A DNA stretch of 64,000 bases from Melastoma dodecandrum (taxonomy: Eukaryota > Streptophyta > Magnoliopsida > Myrtales > Melastomataceae). The stretch spans positions 62,001 through 126,000 of the forward strand of contig JARUPY010000527.1 of the NCBI GenBank assembly GCA_029817715.1. The letters are read 5' to 3'. Under the pieces are notes generated by a model. That model ran no database searches. It saw nothing but the letters and a program-made list of their open reading frames with translations, and was not told the DNA's origin. The first letter of the stretch is position 1. Each line of letters begins with the position of its first letter. Positions 27,016 to 36,405 of the stretch are shown here, piece after piece. A program made the position numbers and the translations under genes.

Positions 27016-28844
27016 TCCCAGGACGGACGGATCCGCCACCCGTGTCGCACCCCCACGCCTCCTCCGCCGACGAGCCCGCTCCCAAGGGGTCACTCGGCTC
27101 GATCCTGTCGTCTCCGCTGCGCCTGCCCCGCACCCTCTGGGATGCGGTGGGGCAGCGCGCGTCGTCGAGCCTGACCCGGCGCATCGTTGTGCTCAACCTC
27201 GTGGGGTTGATCGCGCTCCTCGTCGGGTTCCTCTACCTCAACCAGTTCCGCCAGGGCCTGATCCAGGCCCGCGTCCAGAGTCTCGCCATCCAGGGCGAGA
27301 TCATCGCGAGCGCCATCGCCGCCTCGGCCTCCGTGGATCCGGACACGATCCGCATCGATCCCGACAAGCTGCTGCAGCAGCAGGCGGGCGACGCCGAGGA
27401 GGAGGCGCGCTCGCTCGCCTTCTCGCTGAACCCGGAGAGGGTGGCGCCGCTGCTGGCGCGCCTCGTGACGCCCACCGGAAACCGCGCCCGCGTCTACGAT
27501 CAGGAAGGCGGGCTGCTGTTCGACACCCGCACCCTGTTCAAGCGCGGCGACGCCTCGCGCCAGGACCTCGCCGCCGCCCGGCCGCACAAGGCGGGCCTGC
27601 TCGAATCGGCCTTCGACGCCGTCCACGCCAAGCTCACCGGCCTGTTCGGGCGCTCCACCCCCCATGAGGAGGTGGGCCCGGCCAACGGGCACTCCCTGCG
27701 AGAGGTCCAGGCCGCCCTGAACGGCGCCCGGGGCAGCCTGGTGCGCCGCAACGCCCTCGGGGAGACCACCGTCTCGGTGGCGGTGCCGATCCACAAGGCG
27801 GGGGCTGTGCGCGGCGCCCTCCTCATCTCGACCCAGGGCGACGCCATCGACCGCGTCATCGCCTCCGAGCGTTTCGGTCTGCTGCAGGTGTTCCTGATCG
27901 CCTCGGCCGTGATGGTGGTGCTGTCCTTCCTGCTCGCCGGGGCCATCGCCGGGCCGGTGCGGCGCCTCGCCGAGGCCGCCGAGAAGGTGCGCATGGGGAT
28001 CAAGACCCGCGAGGAGATCCCCGACTTCACCGAGCGGACCGACGAGATCGGCCATCTCTCCGGCGCCCTGCGGGACATGACGCCGGCGCTCTACCGGCGG
28101 ATCGACGCCCTCGAGAACTTCGCAGCCGACGTGAGCCATGAGCTGAAGAATCCGCTCACCTCGCTCCGCAGCGCCGTCGAGACCCTGCCGCTCGCCAAGT
28201 CCGATGATTCGCGCGGCCGGCTGATGGCGATCATTCAGCACGACGTGAAGCGCCTCGACCGGCTGATCAGCGATATCGCCGACGCCTCGCGCCTTGATGC
28301 CGAACTCGCCCGGGCCGAGGCTCGGCGGGTCGATCTGAAGAAGCTGCTCACCACCGTCGTCTCGGTGGCCAACGAGCGCCGCCGGGCGAGGGATTGCCTG
28401 ATCCAGCTCGACCTCGATCCGAACGACCCCGAGGGCGCCTACGCGATTATCGGCCACGATAGCCGCCTCGGCCAAGTGGTGAACAACCTCCTCGACAATG
28501 CCCGGTCCTTCTCGCCCTCGGACGCCAAGGTGCGAATCGCGCTGCGCCGCGTGCGGGGCGAGATCGAGCTGGTCTGCGAGGACGAGGGGCCGGGCATCCC
28601 CGAACACGCCCTGGAGCGGATCTTCGAGCGCTTCTACACCGACCGCCCCGAGCAGGGCTTCGGGCAGAATTCCGGTCTCGGCCTGTCGATCTCCCGCCAG
28701 ATCGTCCAGGCCCACAGGGGCTCGATCCGCGCCGAGAACCGGCCCGGCGCCCCCGACGAGGAGGGACAGCCCACCGTCCGTGGCGCCCGGTTCATCGTCC
28801 GGCTGCCGGCAGCCTCCCGCCAACTCTCCCAGCACGCCGCCTGA
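27012..28844 (+). CDS. chvG: Sensor histidine kinase ChvG
   Basis: A 610-residue inner-membrane histidine kinase: membrane helix near residue 55-80 ([19 protein letters not shown]), a periplasmic sensor region, second helix near 290-320 ([23 protein letters not shown]), HAMP segment, dimerisation/phosphoacceptor helix with His in [18 protein letters not shown], and a catalytic domain ([26 protein letters not shown]). The GTG start overlaps chvI by four bases. It phosphorylates ChvI; both are coupled to the downstream HprK/EIIA genes as in other Rhizobiales. Confidence 0.93.
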   Translation: MIPGRTDPPPVSHPHASSADEPAPKGSLGSILSSPLRLPRTLWDAVGQRASSSLTRRIVVLNLVGLIALLVGFLYLNQFRQGLIQARVQSLAIQGEIIASAIAASASVDPDTIRIDPDKLLQQQAGDAEEEARSLAFSLNPERVAPLLARLVTPTGNRARVYDQEGGLLFDTRTLFKRGDASRQDLAAARPHKAGLLESAFDAVHAKLTGLFGRSTPHEEVGPANGHSLREVQAALNGARGSLVRRNALGETTVSVAVPIHKAGAVRGALLISTQGDAIDRVIASERFGLLQVFLIASAVMVVLSFLLAGAIAGPVRRLAEAAEKVRMGIKTREEIPDFTERTDEIGHLSGALRDMTPALYRRIDALENFAADVSHELKNPLTSLRSAVETLPLAKSDDSRGRLMAIIQHDVKRLDRLISDIADASRLDAELARAEARRVDLKKLLTTVVSVANERRRARDCLIQLDLDPNDPEGAYAIIGHDSRLGQVVNNLLDNARSFSPSDAKVRIALRRVRGEIELVCEDEGPGIPEHALERIFERFYTDRPEQGFGQNSGLGLSISRQIVQAHRGSIRAENRPGAPDEEGQPTVRGARFIVRLPAASRQLSQHAA

Positions 28845-29284
28845 TGGACGCCCTGCACGCCGCCTGCGTCGTCGTCAGCGGCGCCGGCATCCTGATTCGG
28901 GGTGATTCGGGCGCGGGCAAATCGACCCTCGCGCTCCTCCTCGCGGATACCTACGAGGGGGCCCTCGTCGCCGACGACCGGGTGCGGATCGCGGTGCAGG
29001 ACGGGCGCCTCGTGGCGCGAGCCCACCCGGCCGAGGCGGGGCGTGTGGAGATCCGGGGCCAGGGGATTCGCACGGCGGCCGAACTCGGGATCGCCTCACG
29101 CGACGAGGCGAACCTCGCCCTGGTCATCGACCTTGTAGGCGCTGCGCCCCGCCTGCCCGAGCCCCCGGGCGATGCGCGAATCCTCGGTATCCCCCTGCCG
29201 CGCCTCGTCCTCGACCGGGACGTGCGTCAGGCGGGGTTGGCACCGCTTCTGGTCCGCGCCGCCCTGCGGAGGGGCTGGGCGTGA
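28844..29284 (+). CDS. hprK: HPr kinase/phosphorylase, short alphaproteobacterial form
   Basis: A 146-residue protein, less than half the length of Firmicutes HprK but normal for alphaproteobacteria. Walker A is GDSGAGKST (residues ~20-28), followed by the conserved ADD and EIRGQGI motifs, and it lacks the N-terminal domain. It overlaps chvG by a TGATG stop/start, so the two are translationally coupled. It would phosphorylate HPr on Ser and connect nitrogen-PTS state to ChvG/ChvI signalling. Confidence 0.88.
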   Translation: MDALHAACVVVSGAGILIRGDSGAGKSTLALLLADTYEGALVADDRVRIAVQDGRLVARAHPAEAGRVEIRGQGIRTAAELGIASRDEANLALVIDLVGAAPRLPEPPGDARILGIPLPRLVLDRDVRQAGLAPLLVRAALRRGWA

Positions 29285-29450
29285 CTTCGCAGCCGCACAC
29301 TGTGGCTGAAATGGAGGGGAAGTGCGCAACCCTCCCGTTCCCCATGGCGCTCGCCCCTTGCCCGTGGCATGATTTGAGAAATGTCCGGGCAAAGAGTCGC
29401 GTTCGTCTTGTGAGAAACTGTGCAATGCACAACATGGCGAACGGCACAGG

Positions 29451-29870
29451 ATGTCGGAACACGTGTCGATGATTGGCATGGTGCTCGTCACCCACGGTTT
29501 GCTCGCGACCGAGTTCAAGGCCGCTCTCGAGCACGTGGTCGGCCCCCAGGATCAGATCGAAACGATCACGATCGGGCCGGAAGACGATATGGAATTGAGG
29601 CGCCGGGACATCATGTCCGCGGTGTGCCGGGTGAACTCCGGTGAGGGAGTGGTGCTGCTGACCGACATGTTCGGCGGCACGCCCTCCAACCTCGCCCTGT
29701 CGTGCATGAACGGCGGCTCAGTCGAGGTCGTTGCGGGTATCAACCTGCCGATGCTGATCAAGCTGGCCAGCGTCCGCGACGAAGAGAATCTCGGCGATGC
29801 GGTACTCCACGCCCAGGAGGCCGGGCGCAAGTACATCAATGTCGCCTCCCGGGTTCTGGCGGGGAAGTAG
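29451..29870 (+). CDS. PTS EIIA component, mannose-type
   Basis: A 139-residue EIIA-Man-like protein. The phosphorylated His is in VTHG near residue 15, and the family motif VVLLTDMFGGTPSNLA is present. The ATG at 29451 or at 29469 (MIGMVLVTHG) could be used. It lies 166 bases after hprK, the usual place in Rhizobiales, where it acts as a regulatory, non-transporting PTS component. The usual next gene, ptsH for HPr, is absent here; the EamA gene follows on the opposite strand. Confidence 0.88.
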   Translation: MSEHVSMIGMVLVTHGLLATEFKAALEHVVGPQDQIETITIGPEDDMELRRRDIMSAVCRVNSGEGVVLLTDMFGGTPSNLALSCMNGGSVEVVAGINLPMLIKLASVRDEENLGDAVLHAQEAGRKYINVASRVLAGK

Positions 29871-29884
29871 GCGGGCTCAGCCCT

Positions 29885-30748
29885 CTACTTGCGCCGGGCG
29901 CTCGCGGTGATGCCCGCCGAGGCGGCGATCACCATGGCGATGGCCAGCCATTGCGACGGACTGATTCGCTCGCCCAGCAGAAGTAACCCGGCCAAGGCGG
30001 CCAGCGCCGGCTCCAGGCTCATCAGCACGCCGAAGGTCGTCCGGTCGAGGCGGCGCAGTGCCACCATCTCCAGAGAATAGGGCAGGGCGCTCGACAGGAG
30101 CGCCACCGTGAGGCCCGTCAGCAGCGCCTCGGGCGTCAGCAACCCGGCGCCGGCTTCCGCGATGCCGAAGGGCGCGATCACCACCGCCGCCGTGAGCATC
30201 CCCAGCGAGACCGCCTGACCGCCATCGACCCGTCCCGCCCGCTGGCCGAACAGGATGTAGAGCGCCCAGGTGAAAGCCGCGCCGAGCGCCAGGAGGACGC
30301 CCAGCGGGTCGAGCGCCTCCGTCGCGGCGACAGGCAGGAGCAGGCCGAGCCCCAGGACGGCGAGGCCGATCCAGAGGACATCGCTCAAGCGGCGGGAGGC
30401 GAGGAGCGCCACCGCGAGCGGCCCCGTGAATTCGATCGCCACGGCGGGCCCGAGCGGCAAGCGGGCGATGGCGAGGTAAAACAGCAGGTTCATCAGGCCC
30501 AGCGCCGAGCCATAGAGCCAGATCCAGCCGGCTTCGCGCTTCGGCAGGGTCCGCCGCCACGGGCGCCAGACGCCCAGTAGGATCAGCGCCGAGAAGCCGA
30601 CCCGCAGACTCGACGTGCCGGCCGCGCCGACCGCCGGAAACAGACTCTTGGCGAAGGTGGCGCCGCTCTGGAGCGAGACCATGCCGGCCATGAGCGCCGC
30701 CACCGGGAGGAGAAGCGAGGCGCCTCCCTCCCATCGGGCCGGACTCAC
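29885..30748 (-). CDS. EamA/RhtA-family inner-membrane exporter
   Basis: A 287-residue drug/metabolite transporter with ten hydrophobic helices in two EamA repeats ([14 protein letters not shown]... and [18 protein letters not shown]...). Relatives export amino acids such as threonine. GTG start at 30748 overlaps the hslU stop by four bases, so it is coupled to hslU. The stop faces that of EIIA across 14 bases, and the two stop regions form a small inverted repeat (AAGTAG ... CTACTT, 29866-29890). Confidence 0.82.
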   Translation of the reverse strand: MSPARWEGGASLLLPVAALMAGMVSLQSGATFAKSLFPAVGAAGTSSLRVGFSALILLGVWRPWRRTLPKREAGWIWLYGSALGLMNLLFYLAIARLPLGPAVAIEFTGPLAVALLASRRLSDVLWIGLAVLGLGLLLPVAATEALDPLGVLLALGAAFTWALYILFGQRAGRVDGGQAVSLGMLTAAVVIAPFGIAEAGAGLLTPEALLTGLTVALLSSALPYSLEMVALRRLDRTTFGVLMSLEPALAALAGLLLLGERISPSQWLAIAMVIAASAGITASARRK

Positions 30749-32058
30749 AGGATGAACCGGCTAAGGGCCGCGTTGGCGGCGAGGTTCTCGACCCGCTCGC
30801 GGACATAGGCCGCGTCGATCCTCACCGTCTCCCCGGAGCGGTCGGTGGCGGTGAACGAGATTTCGTCCAGCACCCGCTCCAGCACCGTCTGGAGCCGGCG
30901 CGCGCCGATGTTCTCGACCGAGCCGTTCACCTCCACGGCGACCCGCGCCAGGGCGTCGATGGAATCGTCGGTGAAGTCGAGGGTCACGCCCTCCGTCGCC
31001 ATCAGGGCGAGGGTCTGCTTGATGAGGCTCGCCTCGGTGGCGGTGAGGATCTGCTTGAAATCCTCGACGGTGAGCGGCTGCAACTCCACGCGGATCGGCA
31101 GGCGGCCCTGCAATTCGGGCAGCATGTCGCTGGGCTTGGCCACATGGAACGCGCCGCTGGCGATGAACAGCACATGGTCGGTCTTCATCGGGCCATACTT
31201 GGTGGCGATCGTCGTGCCCTCGATCAAAGGCAGCAGGTCGCGCTGCACGCCCTCGCGGGAGACGTCGGCGCCGGAGCGGCCCTCGCGGGCGCAGATCTTG
31301 TCGATCTCGTCGAGGAAGACGATGCCGTTGTCCTCGACCTCGCGGATCGCTTCGCGGGTCAGGGCCTCGTCGTCCACCAGCTTGTCGGATTCCTCCGCCA
31401 GCAGCGGCGCATGGGCGTCCCGCACCGTGATGCGACGGGGCTTGCCGCGCTGGCCGCCGAGCGCCTTCCCGAGCATGTCGCCGATGTTGATGGCGCCCAT
31501 GGAGGCGCCCGGCACGCCGGGAATCTCGAACATCGGCAGCCCGGCGGGAGCGCCTCCGCTGAGTTCGAGTTCGACCTCCTTGTCGTCCAGCTCGTTGTTG
31601 CGCAGCTTGCGGCGGAAGCTGTCGCGGGTGGCCGCGCTGGCGGTCGGTCCCACCAGCGCGTCGAGGATGCGATTCTCGGCGGCGGCCTCCGCCTTGGCCT
31701 TCACCGCCTCGCGCTTGGTCTGGCGGGTGAGGCCGATCGAGACCTCCACGAGGTCGCGCACGATCTGCTCCACGTCGCGGCCGACATAGCCGACCTCGGT
31801 GAACTTCGTGGCCTCGACCTTGAGGAACGGCGCGTTGGCGAGGCGCGCCAAGCGGCGGGCGATCTCGGTCTTGCCACAGCCCGTCGGACCGATCATCAGG
31901 ATGTTCTTGGGCGCGACCTCCTCCCGCAGGGGGCCGGTGAGCTGCTGGCGGCGCCACCGGTTGCGCAGGGCGATCGCCACCGCCCGCTTGGCCTCGTTTT
32001 GGCCGACGATGAAGCGATCGAGTTCGGACACGATCTCGCGGGGAGAGAACGTCGTCAC
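30745..32058 (-). CDS. hslU: HslU, ATPase subunit of the HslUV protease
   Basis: A 437-residue AAA+ unfoldase that feeds substrates to HslV. Walker A is [27 protein letters not shown] is the pore loop region (GYVG); Walker B is [11 protein letters not shown]; the sensor Arg and the C-terminal LSRFIL end, which inserts into HslV, are intact. The GTG at 32058 ([13 protein letters not shown]) is chosen because the family begins there and AGGAAAGAG lies upstream; a TTG 42 bases earlier is less likely. hslV is not adjacent, unlike in many bacteria. Confidence 0.93.
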   Translation of the reverse strand: MTTFSPREIVSELDRFIVGQNEAKRAVAIALRNRWRRQQLTGPLREEVAPKNILMIGPTGCGKTEIARRLARLANAPFLKVEATKFTEVGYVGRDVEQIVRDLVEVSIGLTRQTKREAVKAKAEAAAENRILDALVGPTASAATRDSFRRKLRNNELDDKEVELELSGGAPAGLPMFEIPGVPGASMGAINIGDMLGKALGGQRGKPRRITVRDAHAPLLAEESDKLVDDEALTREAIREVEDNGIVFLDEIDKICAREGRSGADVSREGVQRDLLPLIEGTTIATKYGPMKTDHVLFIASGAFHVAKPSDMLPELQGRLPIRVELQPLTVEDFKQILTATEASLIKQTLALMATEGVTLDFTDDSIDALARVAVEVNGSVENIGARRLQTVLERVLDEISFTATDRSGETVRIDAAYVRERVENLAANAALSRFIL

Positions 32059-32172
32059 CGCCTGGCTCTTTCCTGATCCCCGGACCCTCGTGCCGGACAA
32101 GAGCGGGAATGGGGTTCCCGCGCCCGCCGCGCAAGGGGCTTCGCTCGCGGGACGCCTGTAACGGGGGCTACA

Positions 32173-33000
32173 CTAGAGGCCCGGTCCTTTGGCCGCGCCG
32201 AGGATGCGGCCGATCCGGCCGTCGCGGGCATATTGCACCAGGACGGCATAGCCGTCCGCCCCGGTGAGCACGCCGCCCGTGGCGGGGATCTCGAAATGGA
32301 CGGGCTGGCCGGTCCAGGTACCGAGGCGCTGAAGGCCGCGGGCGATGTTCACGTTGTTCGCGATGCGCCCGCCGTTCTCCCCGGTCTCCACTTTGGTCGC
32401 CCGCGATTTGAGGAGGGGGACGAGCCACACCTCGGCCTTGTCCTCACCCTTGCCGCCGGGCTTCGGTTTCGGCGCCGGGGCATCGGGGGCACGCCCCGAG
32501 ACGTCGATGACGATCAGGGCGCCTTGCGTCTGCGCCGTCACCGTCACCGGCAGGGGAGGCGCTTGGCCTGCTTCCTTCACGGCCTTGTCGAGGGCCGGGC
32601 GGTTCGAGCCGATGACCGCCTGGCCGCCATTCACCACCGCCTGCGGGGTCATGACTTGGCGGGCGCCGCGGGCATGGGCATAGGCCCGCTGCCGCTCGTT
32701 GAAGCTGCGCAGGGCCAGGGTGTCGTGCCAGCCGAGATAAGCCCAGTAGGTCACCGGCAGGGTCAGCGCGACGACCCCCGGCTGTGCGGCCAGATCACGC
32801 ATGACCGGGTCGGCGGCGCGGCAGGCGGCACAGCCCTGGCTCGTGTACATCTCCACCACGGCGGTGACCGGCTCGGCCGCGGCGGGCCGAATCAGTCCCC
32901 CAAGGCCGAAGATTTGGCCGAGGAGGAGGGCGAGCCCGCCTGCGAGGCGCAGAGGCGTGCCGAGGGAGTCCGACCGTCGGCGAACGCGCGAGTGCTCCAT
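32173..33000 (-). CDS. DUF1223 thioredoxin-fold secreted protein
   Basis: A 275-residue exported protein: signal/anchor helix (AGGLALLLGQIFGLGGLI), then a thioredoxin-like domain with CAAC (EMYTSQGCAACRAADPV), conserved YWAYLGWHDTLA and TPQAVVNGG, and a C-terminal beta-rich part. DUF1223 proteins are periplasmic and of unknown function; the CxxC suggests a disulfide role. It begins 10 bases after the acyltransferase stop and ends 114 bases before hslU, so it is probably in the same operon. Confidence 0.82.
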   Translation of the reverse strand: MEHSRVRRRSDSLGTPLRLAGGLALLLGQIFGLGGLIRPAAAEPVTAVVEMYTSQGCAACRAADPVMRDLAAQPGVVALTLPVTYWAYLGWHDTLALRSFNERQRAYAHARGARQVMTPQAVVNGGQAVIGSNRPALDKAVKEAGQAPPLPVTVTAQTQGALIVIDVSGRAPDAPAPKPKPGGKGEDKAEVWLVPLLKSRATKVETGENGGRIANNVNIARGLQRLGTWTGQPVHFEIPATGGVLTGADGYAVLVQYARDGRIGRILGAAKGPGL

Positions 33001-33010
33001 CACCGGATGA

Positions 33011-34006
33011 TCACAGCGCGGTCGACTCCGCCTGTGAAGTCACGTTGCCTTGAGGTTCGCCCTTCCGGTCCGTGGCTTTCGGCAGCATGTCCGGTCGCCA
33101 CCGGCGGTGCATCCACAGCCACTGGCCGGGATTCTCGCGCACCCATTCTTCCACCACGGCGGTCATCGCCTGCATGGCACCGGGCACGTCGATGGAGCCG
33201 TCTGACGCCCGCGGCAGGGTCAGCGGGGGGGTGAGTTCCAGGCGGAACCGCTCGCCGGGCAATCGCACCACCCGCGCCCCGTGGACGGGGCATTCGTAGT
33301 GGCGGGCGAGCTTGGCGAGCAGCGGGTTCACGAGGCAGGGGCGGCCGAAGAAACTCACCACCACGCCGCGGGTGAAATGCTGGTCGATGAGCTGGCCGAG
33401 ATGGCCGCCGCGCTCCACCACGCCCTGCATGGCGAAGGCCGAGCCGGGGCCGGAGGCGGCGAGCCCGCCCATGGACCGGCGCCGGACCTCCTGGACGAGG
33501 CGCGCGGCGGCCGGGTTGTTCGGCGGCCGGAACACGGCGGTCGCCTCCAGGCCGAAACGTGCCGCGCAGATCGCGGGCAGCTCCCAGTTGGCGAGGTGCG
33601 CCGAGAAGATCAGGCCGGGCTGGCCATCGTCCCGCAGGCTGAAGAAATGCTCGATGCCCTCGACCTCGCTGCGCAGCGGCCCGGTCGCTTCGGGGTCGTA
33701 GTCGAGCAGCGTGTCGAGATGGGCGTACTCGGCCCCCGTCCGGCCGAGGTTGTCCCAGGCCGAGAGGGCGATCGCCCCCATCTCCGCCTCGGGCAGGCCG
33801 GGGAAGGCCGCGCGGATGTTGGCCAGCGCCGTCCGGTGCGCCGGGAGCAATGGCCCGATCGTCCGCAGCAGCCCGCCCCCGAAGGCGGCCGCCCGCTCCG
33901 GCCCGAGCAGGCGGGCCAGGGCGAAGATCAGGCGGATGAGCGGGATGCTGGCGTAGCCCGCGAGCTTCGGGAACGACCGCTTCAGGATGAGGGCGAGGCG
34001 CAGCAC
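33011..34006 (-). CDS. lpxXL: Lipid A acyltransferase, LpxXL type (HtrB/LpxL family)
   Basis: A 331-residue membrane-associated acyltransferase. The family HX4E motif is in FSAHLANWELPA, with downstream GxGxA-like and RPPNNPAAARL, and the C-terminal ENPGQWLWMHRRWRP. The assignment to LpxXL, which adds a very long chain hydroxy fatty acid to lipid A in rhizobia, rests on the neighbouring alcohol dehydrogenase and ketoacyl synthase genes that accompany lpxXL elsewhere. A general lauroyl acyltransferase is the alternative. Inner membrane, cytoplasmic face. Confidence 0.82.
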   Translation of the reverse strand: MLRLALILKRSFPKLAGYASIPLIRLIFALARLLGPERAAAFGGGLLRTIGPLLPAHRTALANIRAAFPGLPEAEMGAIALSAWDNLGRTGAEYAHLDTLLDYDPEATGPLRSEVEGIEHFFSLRDDGQPGLIFSAHLANWELPAICAARFGLEATAVFRPPNNPAAARLVQEVRRRSMGGLAASGPGSAFAMQGVVERGGHLGQLIDQHFTRGVVVSFFGRPCLVNPLLAKLARHYECPVHGARVVRLPGERFRLELTPPLTLPRASDGSIDVPGAMQAMTAVVEEWVRENPGQWLWMHRRWRPDMLPKATDRKGEPQGNVTSQAESTAL

Positions 34007-34115
34007 GGAGGTGGGTTCCGGGACCGCCCGGAGCCGGGCCGAGGTCGAATGATGGTCTTAGACCACGTTTTGCGGTGCAGCGCGACCAATCCGGGGTGGC
34101 CCGGCCGGTCGGCGC

Positions 34116-35138
34116 TCAGAGGGCGACGAGAATCTTGCCGAACACCTTGCGGGATTCGAGCCGTTCGAGGCCCTGCGTAAAGTCCGCCATCGGGTAGACC
34201 GTATCGACCACCGGCCGGATGCCCTGCGCCATCTTGTCGAGGGACTGGGCGATGTTGGCGAGGCTGCACCCGAACGAGCCCGTGATGCGGTACTGTTGCT
34301 GGAACAACTGCATCAGGTTCATGGTCGTGGTCGGGCCGGAGGTGGAGCCGCAGGTGACGAGCCGCCCGCCGCGCTTCAGGCAGAGCAGCGAGCCGTTCCA
34401 GGTGTCGGCGCCGGTGTGCTCGAACACCACATCGACGCCCTTGCGCTTCGTCAAACGCCGCACCTCGCCCTCGAAGCGTTCGGTGCGGTAGTTGATGACG
34501 TGGTCGGCGCCGAGTTCGGCGGCCTTGGCCCCCTTCTCGTCGTCGCCGACCGTGGTGAAGACCGTGCAGCCGATGGCCTTCGCCATGCGGATCGCCGCGG
34601 TGCCGATGCCCGACCCGCCGGCATGGACGAGGACGCTCTCGCCCGGCTCCAGCTTGGCGTTGTCGAACAGCATGTGCTGCACCGTGCCGAAGGCGATACC
34701 GGCGCAGGCCGCCTCGGCATCCTCGACACCGTCCGGCACCGGCACCACGAGGCGGGCGGGCAGGGTGACGAGTTCCCGCGCGAACCCGTCGATGTGGAAG
34801 CCCATCACGCCGCCCACCTCCTCGCAGAGGTTATCTCGACCCTCCCGGCAGGCCTTGCACCGGCCGCAGGTCAGGGCGCCGTAGGGCACGACGCGGGTGC
34901 CGACGGCGAGGCCGGTGACGCCCTCGCCGACCGACTCGACCTCGCCCGCCGCCTCGGCGCCGACGATGAGCGGCATCTTGCGCTTGGCGAAGGCCATGCC
35001 GCGAAAGCCCCAGACATCGATGAAGTTGAGGCCCACCGCGCGGACGCGCAGCCGCACCTCGCCGGGTCCCGGGGCCGGGGGCGGCTCGACCTCGGTCAGG
35101 CGCAGGTCACGGTCGCCGAAGAGTTGCAGGGCTCGCAT
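34116..35138 (-). CDS. adhXL: Zinc-containing alcohol dehydrogenase of the lipid A long-chain fatty acid cluster
   Basis: A 340-residue medium-chain dehydrogenase with the structural zinc ligands CGRCKACREGRDNLC, a Rossmann motif HAGGSGIGTAAIRMA, and a C-terminus ending GKILVAL. It lies just upstream of the lpxXL-type gene. In rhizobia the equivalent gene is part of acpXL-fabZXL-fabF2XL-fabF1XL-adhXL-lpxXL and is thought to help make the 27-hydroxy C28 acyl chain. By sequence alone it is a generic zinc alcohol dehydrogenase. Start at 35138 (MRALQLFGDRDLRL). Confidence 0.78.
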   Translation of the reverse strand: MRALQLFGDRDLRLTEVEPPPAPGPGEVRLRVRAVGLNFIDVWGFRGMAFAKRKMPLIVGAEAAGEVESVGEGVTGLAVGTRVVPYGALTCGRCKACREGRDNLCEEVGGVMGFHIDGFARELVTLPARLVVPVPDGVEDAEAACAGIAFGTVQHMLFDNAKLEPGESVLVHAGGSGIGTAAIRMAKAIGCTVFTTVGDDEKGAKAAELGADHVINYRTERFEGEVRRLTKRKGVDVVFEHTGADTWNGSLLCLKRGGRLVTCGSTSGPTTTMNLMQLFQQQYRITGSFGCSLANIAQSLDKMAQGIRPVVDTVYPMADFTQGLERLESRKVFGKILVAL

Positions 35139-35195
35139 GGGGACTTTCGCAAATCTCGTTTGGGCCGCCGACCCGAAGGGACACGCGGCACTCAC

Positions 35196-35225
35196 CGTCA
35201 ATGCGGGCGGAGCGAAGCAATGACG
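35196..35225. repeat. Truncated copy of the GTCATTGCGAGC palindrome
   Basis: CGTCAATGCGGGCGGAGCG through AAGCAATGACG, about a third of the full 92-base element at 9086-9177. It lies in the gap upstream of the alcohol dehydrogenase. Confidence 0.6.
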
Positions 35226-35266
35226 ATGGTGGGGTTATCACAGCTCCTCAGAGGCGCCACCCCAGC

Positions 35267-35542
35267 TCAATCCGGCGTCAGGTACCGCCGCCGCGCCCAG
35301 CCGACGGTGCGGCCCAGGCGCGCGCGGCACCATGTGGTGCGGCTCGGCGTGTCGTTGGTGCAGCCGAAGACCAGCACCCGGCCCCGGATTTCGCCGACGA
35401 CCTCGGCGTTGGCGTCGGGCTCGGCGCGCAGGCTCAGGGGCTCGCCGGGGGGCAGCCCGGTGACGCGGTAGGTCTCCGGCTCGGCGTGGGCGCTGCTGAG
35501 GCACAGGGCCACAAGGAGCAGGGCGGCGGCGAAGGGGCGCAT
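35267..35542 (-). CDS. Small secreted SH3-like protein
   Basis: A 91-residue protein with a signal peptide (MRPFAAALLLVALCLSSAHA) and a bacterial SH3-like domain (residues ~23-90: LSLRAEPDANAEVVGEIRGRVLVF, TTWCRARLGRTVGWARRRYL). It lies between the SDR and alcohol dehydrogenase genes on the same strand. It may bind cell wall; relevance to the lipid cluster is unclear. Confidence 0.75.
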   Translation of the reverse strand: MRPFAAALLLVALCLSSAHAEPETYRVTGLPPGEPLSLRAEPDANAEVVGEIRGRVLVFGCTNDTPSRTTWCRARLGRTVGWARRRYLTPD

Positions 35543-35561
35543 CGGCAAGGTCGCAGGAGAG

Positions 35562-36323
35562 TCAGGAGCGGTGGATGCCCATCATCGCGGTCAAGCCGCC
35601 ATCGACGGGCAACACGGTCCCGGTGATGTAGCCCGCGCCCTCGCCCATCAGGAAGGTCGCCAGCGCCGCGACGTCCTGGGGCTGCGCGAAGCGGCCCGCC
35701 GGGATCTGCTTCTCCATTCCCGCCCGGTGGGCGGCGTAGGGAGCGAGCATGGCGGTGTCGACGAAGCCGGGGGCGATCACGTTGACGGTGACGCCGCGCT
35801 TGGCCGACTCGATCGCGAGCGTGCGGCAATAGGCGATCAGCGCGCCCTTGGTGGCGGCGTAGGCGGCGTTGCCGGCATTGGCGCGCAGCGACGCCACCGA
35901 GCCGATGGCGACGATCCGCCCGGTGCGCGCCCGCGTCATCCCCCTGACGAGGGACCGGGCGAGGCGCGTCAGCGAGAAGAAATTGACCTGCATCGCCGCC
36001 TCGGCACGGTCCTGATCGAGCATCGCGGCGAGCCCGTCGCTCGACTGGCCGGCATTGTGGACGAACCCGTGATAGCCGATCTCCTCGGCCGTCTCGCAGA
36101 ACGCGTCGAGGGCCGCCCGGTCCGCGAGGTCGAGGGCGTAGGCGCGGATGCCGAGGCGGGGATGGGCCTCGTTCAATGCGGAGGCCAGCGCCGTCGCGGC
36201 CTCTCCCGAGGCGCGATAGGTGAAATCCACCGCGTAGCCGGCCTCGACCAGTCCGCGCACGATGGCCGCACCGAGCCCGCTGCCGCCCCCGGTGACGAGG
36301 ACGCGCTTCTCACTTGCGCTCAT
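35562..36323 (-). CDS. 3-oxoacyl-ACP reductase-like SDR
   Basis: A 253-residue SDR with GGGSGLGAAIVRGL, NAGQS, catalytic Ser in AIGSVAS, and YAATK. The C-terminal GYITGTVLPVDGGLTAMMGI is typical of FabG-like enzymes. Placed in the lipid cluster, it probably does ketoreduction of a long-chain acyl-ACP. Starts 73 bases after the synthase stop. The tandem repeat and the synthase gene lie upstream on the same strand. Confidence 0.85.
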   Translation of the reverse strand: MSASEKRVLVTGGGSGLGAAIVRGLVEAGYAVDFTYRASGEAATALASALNEAHPRLGIRAYALDLADRAALDAFCETAEEIGYHGFVHNAGQSSDGLAAMLDQDRAEAAMQVNFFSLTRLARSLVRGMTRARTGRIVAIGSVASLRANAGNAAYAATKGALIAYCRTLAIESAKRGVTVNVIAPGFVDTAMLAPYAAHRAGMEKQIPAGRFAQPQDVAALATFLMGEGAGYITGTVLPVDGGLTAMMGIHRS

Positions 36324-36340
36324 GCCGGGCTTCTCCGCCT

Positions 36341-36405
36341 CGCTCCGCTCATGCGGGGATCCCCCGCTCCGCTCATGCCGGGATTCCCCGCTCCGCTCAT
36401 GCGGG
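36341..36405. repeat. 24-bp tandem repeat, about 2.7 copies
   Basis: Copies at 36341-36364, 36365-36388 and 36389-36405 (unit CGCTCCGCTCATGCSGGGAT plus YCCC; differences are C/G and C/T). A degenerate copy precedes it from about 36317. The last copy contains the synthase stop codon; the degenerate copy contains the SDR start codon. Confidence 0.8.

Noticed and set aside
36317..36405. Short repeats considered as a CRISPR fragment
   Set aside because: Copies are contiguous without spacers and no cas gene is near; it is a tandem repeat.
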